A program made the translations under genes and the position numbers. Positions 40,562-49,829 of a stretch of 55,171 nucleotides of DNA are shown here, in pieces (position 1 is the first letter of the stretch; each line of letters opens with the position of its first letter). Under the pieces are notes generated by a model. That model made no database searches and was not told where the DNA came from. It saw only the letters and a program-made list of their open reading frames with translations. The DNA is from Blastococcus tunisiensis. Lineage in GTDB: Bacteria > Actinomycetota > Actinomycetes > Mycobacteriales > Geodermatophilaceae. Location of the stretch: assembly GCF_900112815.1 (NCBI RefSeq), contig NZ_FOND01000027.1, forward strand, positions 1-55,171, written 5' to 3'.

Positions 40562-41452
40562 TCAGGCGGGGTCGGGCTGCCCGGTGCCGCCGATCCGGTC
40601 CAGCTCCTCGAGCTCCGCCGGGCCGAGCACGCGCGCCGACGCCTGCAGGTTCTCCTCCAGGTGGGCGACCGACGACGTCCCGGGGATCAGCAGCAGGTTG
40701 GGGGAGCGGGCCAGCAGCCAGGTCAGCGCCACCTGCATCGGGGTGGTCTCCAGCCGGCGGGCCACGGCCTCGAGCGCAGCCGACTGCAGCGGCGTGAAGC
40801 CGCCGAGCGGGAAGAACGGCACGTAGGCGATGCCCTCGCGGGCCAGCGCGTCGACGAGTGGGTCGTCCTGCCGGTGGACGAGGTTGTAGTGGTTCTGCAC
40901 GCAGACCACCGGCGCGATCGACTGCGCGTCGGCAACCATCTGCGTCGTCACGTTGCTGATCCCGAGATGCCGGATCAGCCCCTCCTCCTGCATCCGGGCC
41001 AGGGCCCCGAACGGCTCGGCCAGGGAGCGCTCCACCGGCTCGTCGAAGCCGGGCATCCGCAGGTTCACCACGTCCAGGACGTCGACACCGAGGTGCTCGA
41101 GGTTGTCGTGGACGGCGCTGCGCAGCTCGTCGGGGGAGAGCGCCTCCGGCCACTGCCCGTCGGGGGTCCGGCGCGCGCCGACCTTGGTGACCAGCACCAG
41201 GTCGTCCGGGTAGGGGTGCAGCGCCTCCCGGATGATCTCGTTCGTGACGTGCGGCCCGTAGTAGTCGCTGGTGTCGATGTGGTCGACGCCCAGCTCGACC
41301 GCCCGCCGGAGCACCGCGACCGCGGCGTCCCGGTCGGCCGGCGGGCCCATCACGTGCGGTCCCGCCAGCTGCATGGCGCCGTAGCCGATCCGGTGGACCG
41401 ACCTCCCGCCGAGAGGGAACTGCCCTGACCGCTCTGCGCCGATGACCGTCAT
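40562..41452 (-). CDS. Aldo/keto reductase
   Basis: 296 residues from ATG 41452 with GGGAAG upstream. TIM-barrel NADPH reductase: catalytic Asp/Tyr in GVDHIDTSDYYG, Lys in VLVTKVG, and the GISNV strand; NADP-binding LLIPGTSS near the C-terminus. It reduces aldehydes or ketones, substrate undefined. An MFS exporter gene lies 35 bases upstream on the same strand. Confidence 0.9.
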   Translation of the reverse strand: MTVIGAERSGQFPLGGRSVHRIGYGAMQLAGPHVMGPPADRDAAVAVLRRAVELGVDHIDTSDYYGPHVTNEIIREALHPYPDDLVLVTKVGARRTPDGQWPEALSPDELRSAVHDNLEHLGVDVLDVVNLRMPGFDEPVERSLAEPFGALARMQEEGLIRHLGISNVTTQMVADAQSIAPVVCVQNHYNLVHRQDDPLVDALAREGIAYVPFFPLGGFTPLQSAALEAVARRLETTPMQVALTWLLARSPNLLLIPGTSSVAHLEENLQASARVLGPAELEELDRIGGTGQPDPA

Positions 41453-41487
41453 GGCGTCTTCCCTACCCGCTGGGCCGCAGCAGTTAG

Positions 41488-42699
41488 TCAGGCGGCATCG
41501 GCCGATTGCAGCCGGCCGACCGGCAGCGGCGGCACTGGGACGACGCCGGCGGCGATCGCCCGGCGGTCGACGGCGCGGGCGCCGAGGGCGAGCGCGACGC
41601 CGGCCAGCGCCAGCACCGCTCCCACCCACATGGGGGCGGTGTAGCCCAGCCCCTGCGAGATGACCAGCGCGCCCAGCGCGGCTCCGATGGCGTTGGCGAT
41701 GTTGAACGCCGCCTGGTTGGCCGCCGACACGAGGCTCCCGCCCGGCACCCGCGCGGCGTCGATCACGGCGTTCTGGACCACCGGCCCGAGCGCGAAGGAG
41801 AGCGTCCCGAAGAGCACCAGCAGGGTGACGGCCAGCACCGGCGTCCGGGCCAGGAAGGCGAAGGCCACGAGGACCGAGGCCATCAGGGCCAGCCCGACCG
41901 CGACGAAGGAGAAGCCGTACCGGTCCCCGAGCCGCCCGCCCGCGAGGGTGCCCACCGTGGAACCGACCCCGAACAGGGCGAGGACGGGCGTCACCCAGCC
42001 GGCCGGGATGCCGCCCAGATCGGTGAGGATCGGGCTCACGTAGCTGTAGACGGAGAACAGCGCGGAGAAGCCGATCATCGTCAGGCCGAGGACCAGCCAG
42101 ACCTGGCCGCGGCGGAACGCGCGCAGCTCCCCGCGCAGGTCGGTCGGCTCCCCGGCGTCGCCGGGCATCCAGGCGAGCAGGCCGGCGATGGTCACCACGC
42201 CGATCCCGGCGATGGCCGCGAGCACGATCCGCCAGCTCGCCTGCTGCGCGACGAACGTGCCGAGGGGGACGCCGATGACGTTGGCGAGGGTGAGGCCGGT
42301 GACCATGAGGGAGATGGCCCGGGCCGACCGGTTCGGCGGGACGAGCCGCCGGGCGGCGACCGCGCCCACCCCGAAGAACGAGCCGTGCGCCAGCGCGGTG
42401 AGCACCCGGGCGGCGACGAGGGCGCCGTAGCCGGGGGCGAGCGCGGACAGCGTGTTGCCGACGACGAAGACCACCATCAGCGCGACCAGGGTCTGCCGCG
42501 GGGTGAAGCGCAGACCGAGGGCGGTCAGGGTGGGCGCCCCGAGGACGACGCCGATCGCGTAGGCGGAGATCAGGATGCCGACGGCGGACACCGAGACGCC
42601 GAGGTCCGCGGCGATCTCGGGCAGCATCCCCATGACCACGAACTCGGTGGTGCCGATGCCGAAGGCGCCGATGGCGAGGGCGAGCAGCGCGCGAGGCAC
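41488..42699 (-). CDS. MFS transporter, DHA1 drug-efflux type
   Basis: 403 residues, 12 membrane helices. It opens with the DHA1 signature AIGAFGIGTTEFVVMGMLPEIAADLGVSVSAVG, and motif C (GVPLGTFVAQQASWR) in helix 5 marks an antiporter. AraJ/Cmx-like members export sugars or chloramphenicol-type drugs; the substrate here is unknown. Start ATG 42699. Same direction as the aldo/keto reductase. Confidence 0.87.
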   Translation of the reverse strand: MPRALLALAIGAFGIGTTEFVVMGMLPEIAADLGVSVSAVGILISAYAIGVVLGAPTLTALGLRFTPRQTLVALMVVFVVGNTLSALAPGYGALVAARVLTALAHGSFFGVGAVAARRLVPPNRSARAISLMVTGLTLANVIGVPLGTFVAQQASWRIVLAAIAGIGVVTIAGLLAWMPGDAGEPTDLRGELRAFRRGQVWLVLGLTMIGFSALFSVYSYVSPILTDLGGIPAGWVTPVLALFGVGSTVGTLAGGRLGDRYGFSFVAVGLALMASVLVAFAFLARTPVLAVTLLVLFGTLSFALGPVVQNAVIDAARVPGGSLVSAANQAAFNIANAIGAALGALVISQGLGYTAPMWVGAVLALAGVALALGARAVDRRAIAAGVVPVPPLPVGRLQSADAA

Positions 42700-42891
42700 G
42701 AGGCGGAACTCCAGAGGGACGCGGGAACGCGGGCGGGGGAGCGGCCGGCGGACCTCGTCGTCCTCCCGGAGCCGGGATGGTTCGTCTACTCGGGGGCAAG
42801 CCCCGCCGGCCGCCCGCCATGCCCTCGGGGCGCCGTGGGTCCGGTCACAAGGAGCCTCCGGGGCGCCGGGAGGGCCGGCGCCCCGGGCACG

Positions 42892-44073
42892 TCAGGGCCG
42901 GAGCAGCACCTTGACGTGGCCCTCCTTCTTCTCCCGGAAGTTCATGTAGGCGTCGCGGGCGTCGGCCAGCGGCACGTGGTGGGTGGCGAACGTGTCGACG
43001 CCCAGCGGGTCCTCGTCGGTGAGCAGCGGCAGGATGTCGGGCACCCAGCGCCACACGTTGGCCTGGCCCATCCGCAGCTGGATCTGCTTGTCGAACATCC
43101 GCATCAGCGGCAACGGGTCGGTGGCACCGCCGTAGACGCCGGACAGCGAGATCGTGCCGCCGCGGCGGACCGCTTCGATGGCGGTGTTCAGGGCGGCCAG
43201 CCGATCGACTCCGGCCACCTGCATGACCTTCTCCATGATCGCGTCCGGGACGACGGCGGTCGCCTTCTGCGCCATGGTCGCCAGCGGTGAGCCGTGGGCC
43301 TCCATGCCGACGGCGTCGATCACCGCGTCGGGCCCGCGTCCGCCCGTGGCGTCGCGGACGGCCTGGACGACGTCGTCCTGCTTCGTGGACTCGATCACCG
43401 TCACTCCTCGCGCGCGCGCCCGCGCGAGGCGCTCCGGGACGACGTCGGCGGCGAACACCTGCTTGGCGCCGAGGTGCATGGCGATGCGCGCGGCCATGTC
43501 GCCGATCGGGCCGAGGCCGAGGACGAGCACGGTGCCGTCCTTCGGGATCGCGGCGTACTGGACCGCCTGCCAGGCGGTCGGGAGGACGTCGGAGAGGTAG
43601 ACGAAGCGGTCGTCGGCCGGCCCCTCCGGAACCTTGATCGGGAGCGTGTTGCCGAACGGCACGCGGAGGTACTCGGCCTGGCCGCCGGGCACCTGCCCGT
43701 AGAGCTTGGTGTAGCCGAACAGCGAGGCGCCCATGCCCTGCTCGCGGTTCTGCGTCGTCTCGCACTGCGACTGCAGGCCCTGGGAGCAGGTCCAGCAGGT
43801 GCCGCAGGAGATGTTGAACGGGACGACGACGCGGTCGCCCGGCTTCACCTCCGTCACCTGCGCACCGACCTCGCGGACGACGCCCATCGGCTCGTGGCCC
43901 ATGACGTCACCCACGGTCATGAACGGCGCCATGACCTCGATGAGGTGCAGATCGGACCCGCAGATCCCACTGGACGTCACCTCGATGACCACGTCCGTCG
44001 GGTCCTGGATGACGGGGTCGGGGACGGTGTCGACGCGGACGTCTCCCCGGCCGTGCCATGTCACTGCGCGCAT
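42892..44073 (-). CDS. Zinc-dependent alcohol dehydrogenase (FdhA-like group)
   Basis: 393 residues from ATG 44073, with GGGAGATCC just upstream. Catalytic zinc site Cys in GICGSDLH and His-Glu in GHEPMG; structural zinc cysteines in ISCGTCWTCSQGLQSQC. NAD-binding LVLGLGPIGDMAARIAMHLGA. The long insertions match the glutathione-independent formaldehyde-dehydrogenase-like subgroup. Probable cytoplasmic oxidation of an alcohol or hydroxylated aldehyde. Divergent from the M23 gene across 290 bases. Confidence 0.88.
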   Translation of the reverse strand: MRAVTWHGRGDVRVDTVPDPVIQDPTDVVIEVTSSGICGSDLHLIEVMAPFMTVGDVMGHEPMGVVREVGAQVTEVKPGDRVVVPFNISCGTCWTCSQGLQSQCETTQNREQGMGASLFGYTKLYGQVPGGQAEYLRVPFGNTLPIKVPEGPADDRFVYLSDVLPTAWQAVQYAAIPKDGTVLVLGLGPIGDMAARIAMHLGAKQVFAADVVPERLARARARGVTVIESTKQDDVVQAVRDATGGRGPDAVIDAVGMEAHGSPLATMAQKATAVVPDAIMEKVMQVAGVDRLAALNTAIEAVRRGGTISLSGVYGGATDPLPLMRMFDKQIQLRMGQANVWRWVPDILPLLTDEDPLGVDTFATHHVPLADARDAYMNFREKKEGHVKVLLRP

Positions 44074-44221
44074 GTCTGGATCTCCCTCGATCGGGCCGCG
44101 GTTCGGCCCCTTCGGGGCACTCCTGCCCCTTCGTGACGTGGATCGCTCGACTTTCAACAAATCGCTGCGTGGCGATCACTCGCCGTCAATTGCCGATTAC
44201 CTAATGCAGAGTTACATCGCG

Positions 44222-44249
44222 GGCTTTGTGTGGCCCAGGACACAAAGCT
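44222..44249. promoter_or_regulatory. Inverted repeat in the divergent control region
   Basis: GCTTTGTGT and ACACAAAGC are perfect 9-base arms around an 8-base centre (extended by one G-T). The site lies in an AT-rich 290-base space between the divergent dehydrogenase and M23 genes, so it is better read as an operator or leader hairpin than as a terminator. Confidence 0.5.
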
Positions 44250-44362
44250 GCACGTGGATACCCCGGTGCCCACATCACGAAAACATCACGACGTGTTTAC
44301 ATGGGCCCCGCTCCTCTCCCCGGGAGTTCACGTGGAATGCCCGTCAACGGAAGTACAGGTGC

Positions 44363-46027
44363 ATGAGTTCGCACGACCAGGACCGCCTCCTCGCTGAGGG
44401 ACCGGGGCCCGCCACCGGGTCTGCTCCGACCTCCACGCCGGCCCGCGGGACCTCGCGCCGGCCGGCTGCCGAGACGGCGACCAGCACGGTTCCGGCGCAG
44501 CGCCAGGGGACGGCGAAGCGCTCCGGGACGACCGGCACCAGCACCCCGACGGCGACCGCGGAGGGCGCGCGCCGGAAGACCGCGGGCACGGCCGGCGGCA
44601 CGCTGGCGGCTCGGGCGAAGGCAGCCGGCACCGCCACCAGGAAGGCCGCGTCGGCCCGGGCCGCGACGGCGAAGGCGGCCGTGCAGCGGGCGGGGACGGC
44701 GAAGGCCGTCACGGTCAAGGCCGCTGCCGCCGCGAAGGTCGCCGCGGCGACCAAGGCGACCGCCGTGAAGACGCCCGCCGCGAAGCCGACCGCCGCGAAG
44801 AAGGTGCCGACGGCGAAGACGGCGACTGCGAAGACGGCGACCGAGAAGGCGCCCACGGCGAGGACGGCCGCTGCGAAGACGGCGACCGAGAAGGCGCCCA
44901 CGGCGACGACAGCCGCCGCGAAGACGGAAGCCGCGAAGACGGCGACCGGGAAGACGGCCGCCGAGAAGGCGCCCACGGCGAAGACGGCGGCCGAGAAGGC
45001 GCCCACCACGAAGGCGCCCGCCGCGAAGGCTCCGGCGCAGAAGGCCGGCGCGGCGAAGGACGCCGCTCCGGTGACGGCGGCTGCTCCCGCGGAGGCGGCT
45101 GCTCCGGCGGTCGCCGCAGCAGTGACTGCCCCGGACGCGACGGCCACCCGCCCCGCCCGCAGCCGGCCGACGCCCCGCAAGCGCACCGTCCCGGCGGCGC
45201 AGATCCTCGAGGCCCTGGCCGAGGCCGAGGCGAAGGCCGTCCTCTCGCCCGCGCTCACCGGTGAGACGGTCCCGACCGGCGCCCCGGAGGTGCGGACCGC
45301 TCGCTTCCTGCACCGTCGTCCGCCGACGGTCCGGCGTCGTCCGGCGCTGTACCTGGCGGCCGCGATGATCGGCGCCATGGGCATCAGCGCGTTCGCGACC
45401 GACGAGCCCGTGGCTCGCGCGACCGCGACGATGAGCCACTCGGTCAGCGTCGCGGAGGAGCTCGGCATCGAGGAGACGCCGGCCGAGGCCATCACCGACA
45501 CCGAGGCCGCGGAACTGCTCGGGGACCTGGCGGTCAGCCGCAACGCCCGTGACGCCGAGCAGACGGCGGCCGCCCAGGCCCAGGCCGAGGCCGACCGGAT
45601 CGCCGCCGAGGCGGCCGCGGAGGCCGCCCGCCCCAAGGCCGTCCTCCCGGTCCAGGGCGCTCGCCTCACCAGCCAGTTCGGCCCGCGGTGGGGGACCATG
45701 CACTCGGGCATCGACCTGGCCGCACCCATGCACACCCCCGAGTACGCGGCCGCGGACGGCGTCGTGCTCGAGGCAGGCCCGGCGAGCGGTTTCGGCCTCG
45801 TCGTCTACATCCAGCACGAGAACGGCGACGTCACCGTCTACGGCCACATGGACTCGATCCTGGTCCAGCCCGGCCAGGTGGTGCAGGCCGGGGACACCAT
45901 CGCGCTGCTGGGCAACCGTGGCCAGTCCACGGGCCCGCACCTGCACTTCGAGGTGCACGTCGGCGGTCTCGACGGCCAGAAGATCGACCCCCTCCCGTGG
46001 CTCCGGGAGCGCGGCGTCGCGATCTGA
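44363..46027 (+). CDS. M23 cell-wall peptidase with histone-H1-like cytoplasmic tail
   Basis: 554 residues from ATG 44363. Residues 1-325 contain no enzyme. About residues 95-235 are almost wholly Ala/Lys/Thr/Pro in repeats such as KTATEKAPTA, strongly basic and like the C-terminal tails of histone H1 or actinobacterial HupB. A membrane helix follows at ~327-345, then an Ala/Glu-rich coiled coil (to ~425) and a complete LytM/M23 domain with zinc ligands His447-x3-Asp451 (MHSGID) and HLHFE (from His526). Topology puts the basic tail in the cytoplasm and the peptidase outside. M23 enzymes cut peptidoglycan cross-bridges. The combination is unusual; DNA binding is inference. Confidence 0.85.
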   Translation: MSSHDQDRLLAEGPGPATGSAPTSTPARGTSRRPAAETATSTVPAQRQGTAKRSGTTGTSTPTATAEGARRKTAGTAGGTLAARAKAAGTATRKAASARAATAKAAVQRAGTAKAVTVKAAAAAKVAAATKATAVKTPAAKPTAAKKVPTAKTATAKTATEKAPTARTAAAKTATEKAPTATTAAAKTEAAKTATGKTAAEKAPTAKTAAEKAPTTKAPAAKAPAQKAGAAKDAAPVTAAAPAEAAAPAVAAAVTAPDATATRPARSRPTPRKRTVPAAQILEALAEAEAKAVLSPALTGETVPTGAPEVRTARFLHRRPPTVRRRPALYLAAAMIGAMGISAFATDEPVARATATMSHSVSVAEELGIEETPAEAITDTEAAELLGDLAVSRNARDAEQTAAAQAQAEADRIAAEAAAEAARPKAVLPVQGARLTSQFGPRWGTMHSGIDLAAPMHTPEYAAADGVVLEAGPASGFGLVVYIQHENGDVTVYGHMDSILVQPGQVVQAGDTIALLGNRGQSTGPHLHFEVHVGGLDGQKIDPLPWLRERGVAI

Positions 46028-46041
46028 GCGGCGGAACCGTC

Positions 46042-46074
46042 GACGCCCCCTGCCGGATCCCGGCGGGGGGCGTC
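46042..46074 (+). terminator. Terminator of the M23 gene
   Basis: A 15-bp stem (GACGCCCCCTGCCGG with its complement, one T-G wobble) and a 3-base loop, 14 bases after the stop. Confidence 0.85.
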
Positions 46075-46119
46075 GTCGTCGGTGCACACTGCAGCAGGAG
46101 GGGAAGGAGGCGGACGGTC

Positions 46120-47031
46120 ATGGGGCACGCGCACGCGCCGGGAACGGCCGCGGGAGGCCAGCGCGGGCGACTCGCCTTCGTCCTCGCCCTGACCCTCGCC
46201 GTCATGGCGGCCGAGATCGTCGGAGGGCTTCTGTCGGGCTCCCTCGCCCTGCTGGCCGACGCCGGTCACATGGCCACCGATGCGGCCGGGATCGCCCTCG
46301 CCCTGGCGGCGGTGACCCTCGCCCAGCGGCCCGCGCGCGGCCGCCGCACCTTCGGCTGGCAACGGGTGGAGATCCTCGCCGCGGTCGCCAACGGTCTCCT
46401 GCTCCTGGCCGTGGCCGGGTACGTGCTGGTGGAGGCGGTGCGCCGGATCGGCGAGCCCCCCGAGATCGGGTCCGGCCTGATGCTCGTCGTCGCCTCGGTC
46501 GGCCTGGTCGTGAACATCGGCTCGCTGGCGGTGCTGCACCGGGGGAAGGACGCGTCGCTGAACCTGCGCGGCGCCTACCTGGAGGTGCTCGCCGACGCGC
46601 TGGGCTCGGTCGCCGTGATCGTGGCCGCCGTCGTCATCCTGACCACCGGCTGGACGCCGGCGGACATCGTCGCCTCGGCCGTCATCGGCGTCCTCGTCGT
46701 GCCGCGCGCCTGGCACCTCCTCCGCGAGGCGCTCGACGTCCTCCTCGAGGCCGCCCCGCGGGGCGTCGACCTGGACGACGTCCGCGCGCACATCCTGGGC
46801 GTCGACGGCGTCCTCGGGGTGCACGACCTGCACGCGTGGACGATCACGTCCGGCCTGCCGGTCCTCTCCGCCCACGTCGTCGTCACCGAGGAGGCGCTGG
46901 CGGCCGGGCACGGGGGCCGGGTCCTCGACGCGCTGTGCGAGTGCCTGGGCGAGCACTTCGACATGGAGCACTGCACGTTCCAGCTCGAGGCCGCGGCGCA
47001 CGCCGGCCACGAGGCGCCCGTCCACGACTAG
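46120..47031 (+). CDS. CDF-family metal cation efflux protein
   Basis: 303 residues from ATG 46120 with AGGAGG 9 bases upstream. Six helices; metal site His-x3-Asp in helix 2 (LADAGHMATDA), while helix 5 reads Glu-x3-Asp (YLEVLADALGS) where zinc exporters such as ZitB have His-x3-Asp. A C-terminal cytoplasmic domain (GVHDLHAWTITSG) and a His-rich end are present. It exports Zn or a related divalent metal by proton antiport; specificity is uncertain because of the Glu. Confidence 0.87.
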   Translation: MGHAHAPGTAAGGQRGRLAFVLALTLAVMAAEIVGGLLSGSLALLADAGHMATDAAGIALALAAVTLAQRPARGRRTFGWQRVEILAAVANGLLLLAVAGYVLVEAVRRIGEPPEIGSGLMLVVASVGLVVNIGSLAVLHRGKDASLNLRGAYLEVLADALGSVAVIVAAVVILTTGWTPADIVASAVIGVLVVPRAWHLLREALDVLLEAAPRGVDLDDVRAHILGVDGVLGVHDLHAWTITSGLPVLSAHVVVTEEALAAGHGGRVLDALCECLGEHFDMEHCTFQLEAAAHAGHEAPVHD

Positions 47032-47085
47032 GGGCCCCGTCCTCCCCACCCTGCGCACGCTCGGGCCGGGGCCCGGGACGGGGCC
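47032..47085 (+). repeat. Post-stop hairpin repeat, copy B
   Basis: It begins directly after the TAG of the CDF gene. Outer stem GGCCCCGTCC (47033-47042) with GGACGGGGCC (47076-47085), perfect 10 bp; inner CCC/GGG (47049-47051, 47063-47065) around TGCGCACGCTC. Confidence 0.75.
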
Positions 47086-47141
47086 GTCGCCGGGTGGGAC
47101 AGTGGTGTCCGCAGCACGGTCGCGGCGTGGAGGAGGAGTCG

Positions 47142-48104
47142 GTGGACCACGGTCAGCACTCGGGCATGTGGGTACCCGACGAGCCCCCCACGTGGGGCCG
47201 CGTGTTCCTCCCGCACCTGGACGGCTGGTCGGTGGTGGCGATGCTGAGCGTCGTCGGGCTGGTGGTGTACCTGGCCGCCGTCGTGCGGCTGCGGCGGACC
47301 GGCGTCGTCTGGCCCTGGTGGCGGGTGCTCGCCTGGGTGGCCGGCACCCTGTCGGTGTTCGTCGTCACGGGGACCTGGCTGAACGGCTACAGCATGGTGC
47401 TGTTCAGCCTGCACATGGTCCAGCACATGGTCCTGGCGATGATCTCGCCGATCCTGCTGCTGCTCGGCGCGCCGGTGACCCTCGCCCTGCGCACCCTCCC
47501 GCGCGGCACGGGGGCGGCCGGCGCCCCGCGGGCGCTGCTGCTCGAGCTGCTGCACAGCCGGGTCGCCCGGTTCCTCGCCTCGCCGGGCTTCACCGTGCCG
47601 CTGTTCATCGCGAGCCTCTACGGCATCTACTTCACCCCGGTCTTCGACGCGCTGATGAGCAACCCGGCCGGGCACCAGTTCATGCTGGCGCACTTCGTCG
47701 TCACGGGTCTGCTGTTCTTCGGGCCGGTGATGGCGCAGGACCCGTGGCCGAATCCGCACAGCCACCCGATGCGCATCCTGGAGCTGGTCGTCCCGGTGCC
47801 GTTCCACGCCTTCTTCGGCGTCGCGGTGATGATCGCCAGCACGCTGCTGGTGGACTCCTTCGCGAACCCGCCGGCGGCGTGGGGCATCGACCCGCTCGGT
47901 GACCAGAACGTGGCCGGGGGGATCGCCTGGTCCTTCGGCGAGCTGCCGACCGTGCTCGTGCTGATCGTCGTCCTGGTCTCGTGGATGGGTTCCGACGAGC
48001 GGCGGGCGCGGGCGCTGGACCGGGCGGCCGACCGCGACGGGAACGCCGAGCTGGCGGCCTACAACGCCCGACTCAGGGCGCTGTCGGAGCGCAGCAGCGC
48101 CTGA
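47142..48104 (+). CDS. CtaG-type cytochrome c oxidase assembly membrane protein
   Basis: 320 residues from GTG 47142, preceded by GGAGGAG. Seven membrane helices of the Caa3_CtaG family, with conserved His in SLHMVQHMVLAMISP and HQFMLAHFVVTG and the segment NPHSHPMRILELVV. It is thought to help deliver copper during oxidase assembly. The oxidase subunit I gene is ~3.5 kb downstream. Alternative GTG at 47127. Confidence 0.87.
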   Translation: MDHGQHSGMWVPDEPPTWGRVFLPHLDGWSVVAMLSVVGLVVYLAAVVRLRRTGVVWPWWRVLAWVAGTLSVFVVTGTWLNGYSMVLFSLHMVQHMVLAMISPILLLLGAPVTLALRTLPRGTGAAGAPRALLLELLHSRVARFLASPGFTVPLFIASLYGIYFTPVFDALMSNPAGHQFMLAHFVVTGLLFFGPVMAQDPWPNPHSHPMRILELVVPVPFHAFFGVAVMIASTLLVDSFANPPAAWGIDPLGDQNVAGGIAWSFGELPTVLVLIVVLVSWMGSDERRARALDRAADRDGNAELAAYNARLRALSERSSA

Positions 48105-48109
48105 GACGA

Positions 48110-48149
48110 CGACGGGCCCGCCACCCCGGAGGGCGACGGACCCGTCGTA
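48110..48149. terminator. Convergent terminator
   Basis: ACGACGGG (48110-48117) and CCCGTCGT (48142-48149) pair perfectly, with further inner pairing (CGCC/GGCG), between the CtaG gene and the convergent exporter gene. Confidence 0.7.
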
Positions 48150-48158
48150 CGCGCCTTC

Positions 48159-49751
48159 TCAGCCGACGTGGACGACGGCGTCGCCCTCGGCCGGCAGGTC
48201 CTCCTTCGTCGCCTTGATCAGCACCGCGGTGACCACCGCGCCGAGCACCAGGAGCGCGGCTGCCCAGGTGAACGCCGTGGTGTACCCCTCGACCTGGGCC
48301 GCCAGGCCGACGCCCGGGGCCTGCGGGTCTGCTCCCGAGGCGATCGCGTCAGCGGTGTACGCGCTGATCGCGGCCACCGACAGCGACGCCAGGACGGCGG
48401 TGCCGATCGAGGCGCCGACCTGCTGGGTCGCGTTGAGCATCGCGCTGGCCGCGCCGGCGTCGTGCTGCCCCGCGCCGACCAGGGCCAGGTTCGACAACGG
48501 CACGAACGTGAACCCGAGGCCGAGGCCCAGCAGCAGCTGGCCGGGGAACGGCAGCTGCCAGAACCCGGTGTCCAGGCCGACGAACGACAGGGTGAAGAGG
48601 CCGGCGGCGGCCAGCACGCCACCGAGGACCATGAGCGGCTTCGGGCCGACCCGCGGCAGCAGGGCGCTGGAGGCGCCCGCGGAGACGAAGACGCCGAGGG
48701 TGGTCGGCAGCGAGGCCAGTCCGGCCACCACCGGCTCGTAGCCCAGCACCTGCTGGAAGTACAGGCTCAGGAAGAAGAAGGCCCCGATCAGCCCGGCACC
48801 CACCAGCGTGGAGGTGAGGTAGGCCCCGCCGCGGTTGCGGTCGAGGACGATGCGCATCGGCAGCAGGGGGTTGCGGGTGCGCAGCTCCAGCAGGACGAAC
48901 AGCGCCACCAGTACCAGCCCGCCGACGATGAACAGCCAGGCGAGGCCGTCGGCCCAGCCGCTGGCCGGCGTCACGAACGGACCGCCCTGGGCGGCCACCG
49001 CGGCGTTCGTCGCGGCCGCCTCCACGGCGTTGGTCTGCGAGGCCTCGGCCACGCGGGTGAAGCCGTAGACGACCGACGCGAGCCCCAGGGTGACGAGGAC
49101 CGCGCCGGGGATGTCGTAGCTGGTGTCCCCGGGGGCCTTGCTCTCCGGGACGATCGGGATGGCCAGCACGATGGCGAGCAGCGCGACCGGCAGGTTCACC
49201 CAGAAGCACCAGCGCCAGTCGGCGTACTCGGTGAGAACCCCACCCAGCAGCAGGCCCACCGCCGAGCCGCCGCCGGCGATGGCGCCGTACACGCCGAAGG
49301 CCTTGGCCCGCTCCCTCGGGTCGGTGAACAGGACGGTCAGCAGCGCGAGCGACGCCGGCGCGAGCAGCGCACCGAAGACGCCCTGCAGGGCGCGGGCGCC
49401 GAAGAGCATCGCCTCGTTCTGCGCGATACCGCCGAGCGCGGAGGCCACGGCGAAGCCGGCCGCGCCGACCAGGTAGGTGCGCTTGCGGCCCCAGAAGTCG
49501 GCGATCCGGCCGCCGAGCAGGAGGAAGCCGCCGAAGGTCAGGGTGTAGGCGGTGACGATCCACTGCTGGGACGCCGCACTGATGCCCAGGTCGGCGGTGA
49601 CGGCGGGCAGCGCGATGTTGACGATCGTCGCGTCGAGGATCACCAGCAGGACGGTCATCGCGATCACGCCGAGAGCGAGCCAGCGCTTCTCGTACGGCTC
49701 GTCGGCGGCCGCCGGAGCGGCGGCAGCGGGGGAGGGAACGGGTTCGGTCAC
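48159..49751 (-). CDS. MFS exporter, DHA2 (EmrB/QacA) type
   Basis: 530 residues from GTG 49751 with GAGGA upstream. Fourteen membrane helices; helix-1 signature VLLVILDATIVNIALPAVTADLG, then WIVTAYTLTFGGFLLLGGRIADFWGRKRTYL, are DHA2 hallmarks. It exports amphipathic drugs or cations by proton antiport. A ~40-residue periplasmic loop rich in Ala/Thr (about 258-300) is an insertion. No regulator gene is adjacent. Confidence 0.9.
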   Translation of the reverse strand: MTEPVPSPAAAAPAAADEPYEKRWLALGVIAMTVLLVILDATIVNIALPAVTADLGISAASQQWIVTAYTLTFGGFLLLGGRIADFWGRKRTYLVGAAGFAVASALGGIAQNEAMLFGARALQGVFGALLAPASLALLTVLFTDPRERAKAFGVYGAIAGGGSAVGLLLGGVLTEYADWRWCFWVNLPVALLAIVLAIPIVPESKAPGDTSYDIPGAVLVTLGLASVVYGFTRVAEASQTNAVEAAATNAAVAAQGGPFVTPASGWADGLAWLFIVGGLVLVALFVLLELRTRNPLLPMRIVLDRNRGGAYLTSTLVGAGLIGAFFFLSLYFQQVLGYEPVVAGLASLPTTLGVFVSAGASSALLPRVGPKPLMVLGGVLAAAGLFTLSFVGLDTGFWQLPFPGQLLLGLGLGFTFVPLSNLALVGAGQHDAGAASAMLNATQQVGASIGTAVLASLSVAAISAYTADAIASGADPQAPGVGLAAQVEGYTTAFTWAAALLVLGAVVTAVLIKATKEDLPAEGDAVVHVG

Positions 49752-49829
49752 GGGAAGAGTCCTCGGGTCGTGCGGAACGGGCCGGGTCGCCGGCCGGGAG
49801 AGAACGTAGCGGCCTGCAACCATGTCGTC

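Noticed and set aside
44160-44362. c-di-AMP (ydaO) riboswitch before the M23 gene, as seen before many actinobacterial wall hydrolases
   Set aside because: The conserved ydaO core motifs are not recognisable; only one simple hairpin is present.
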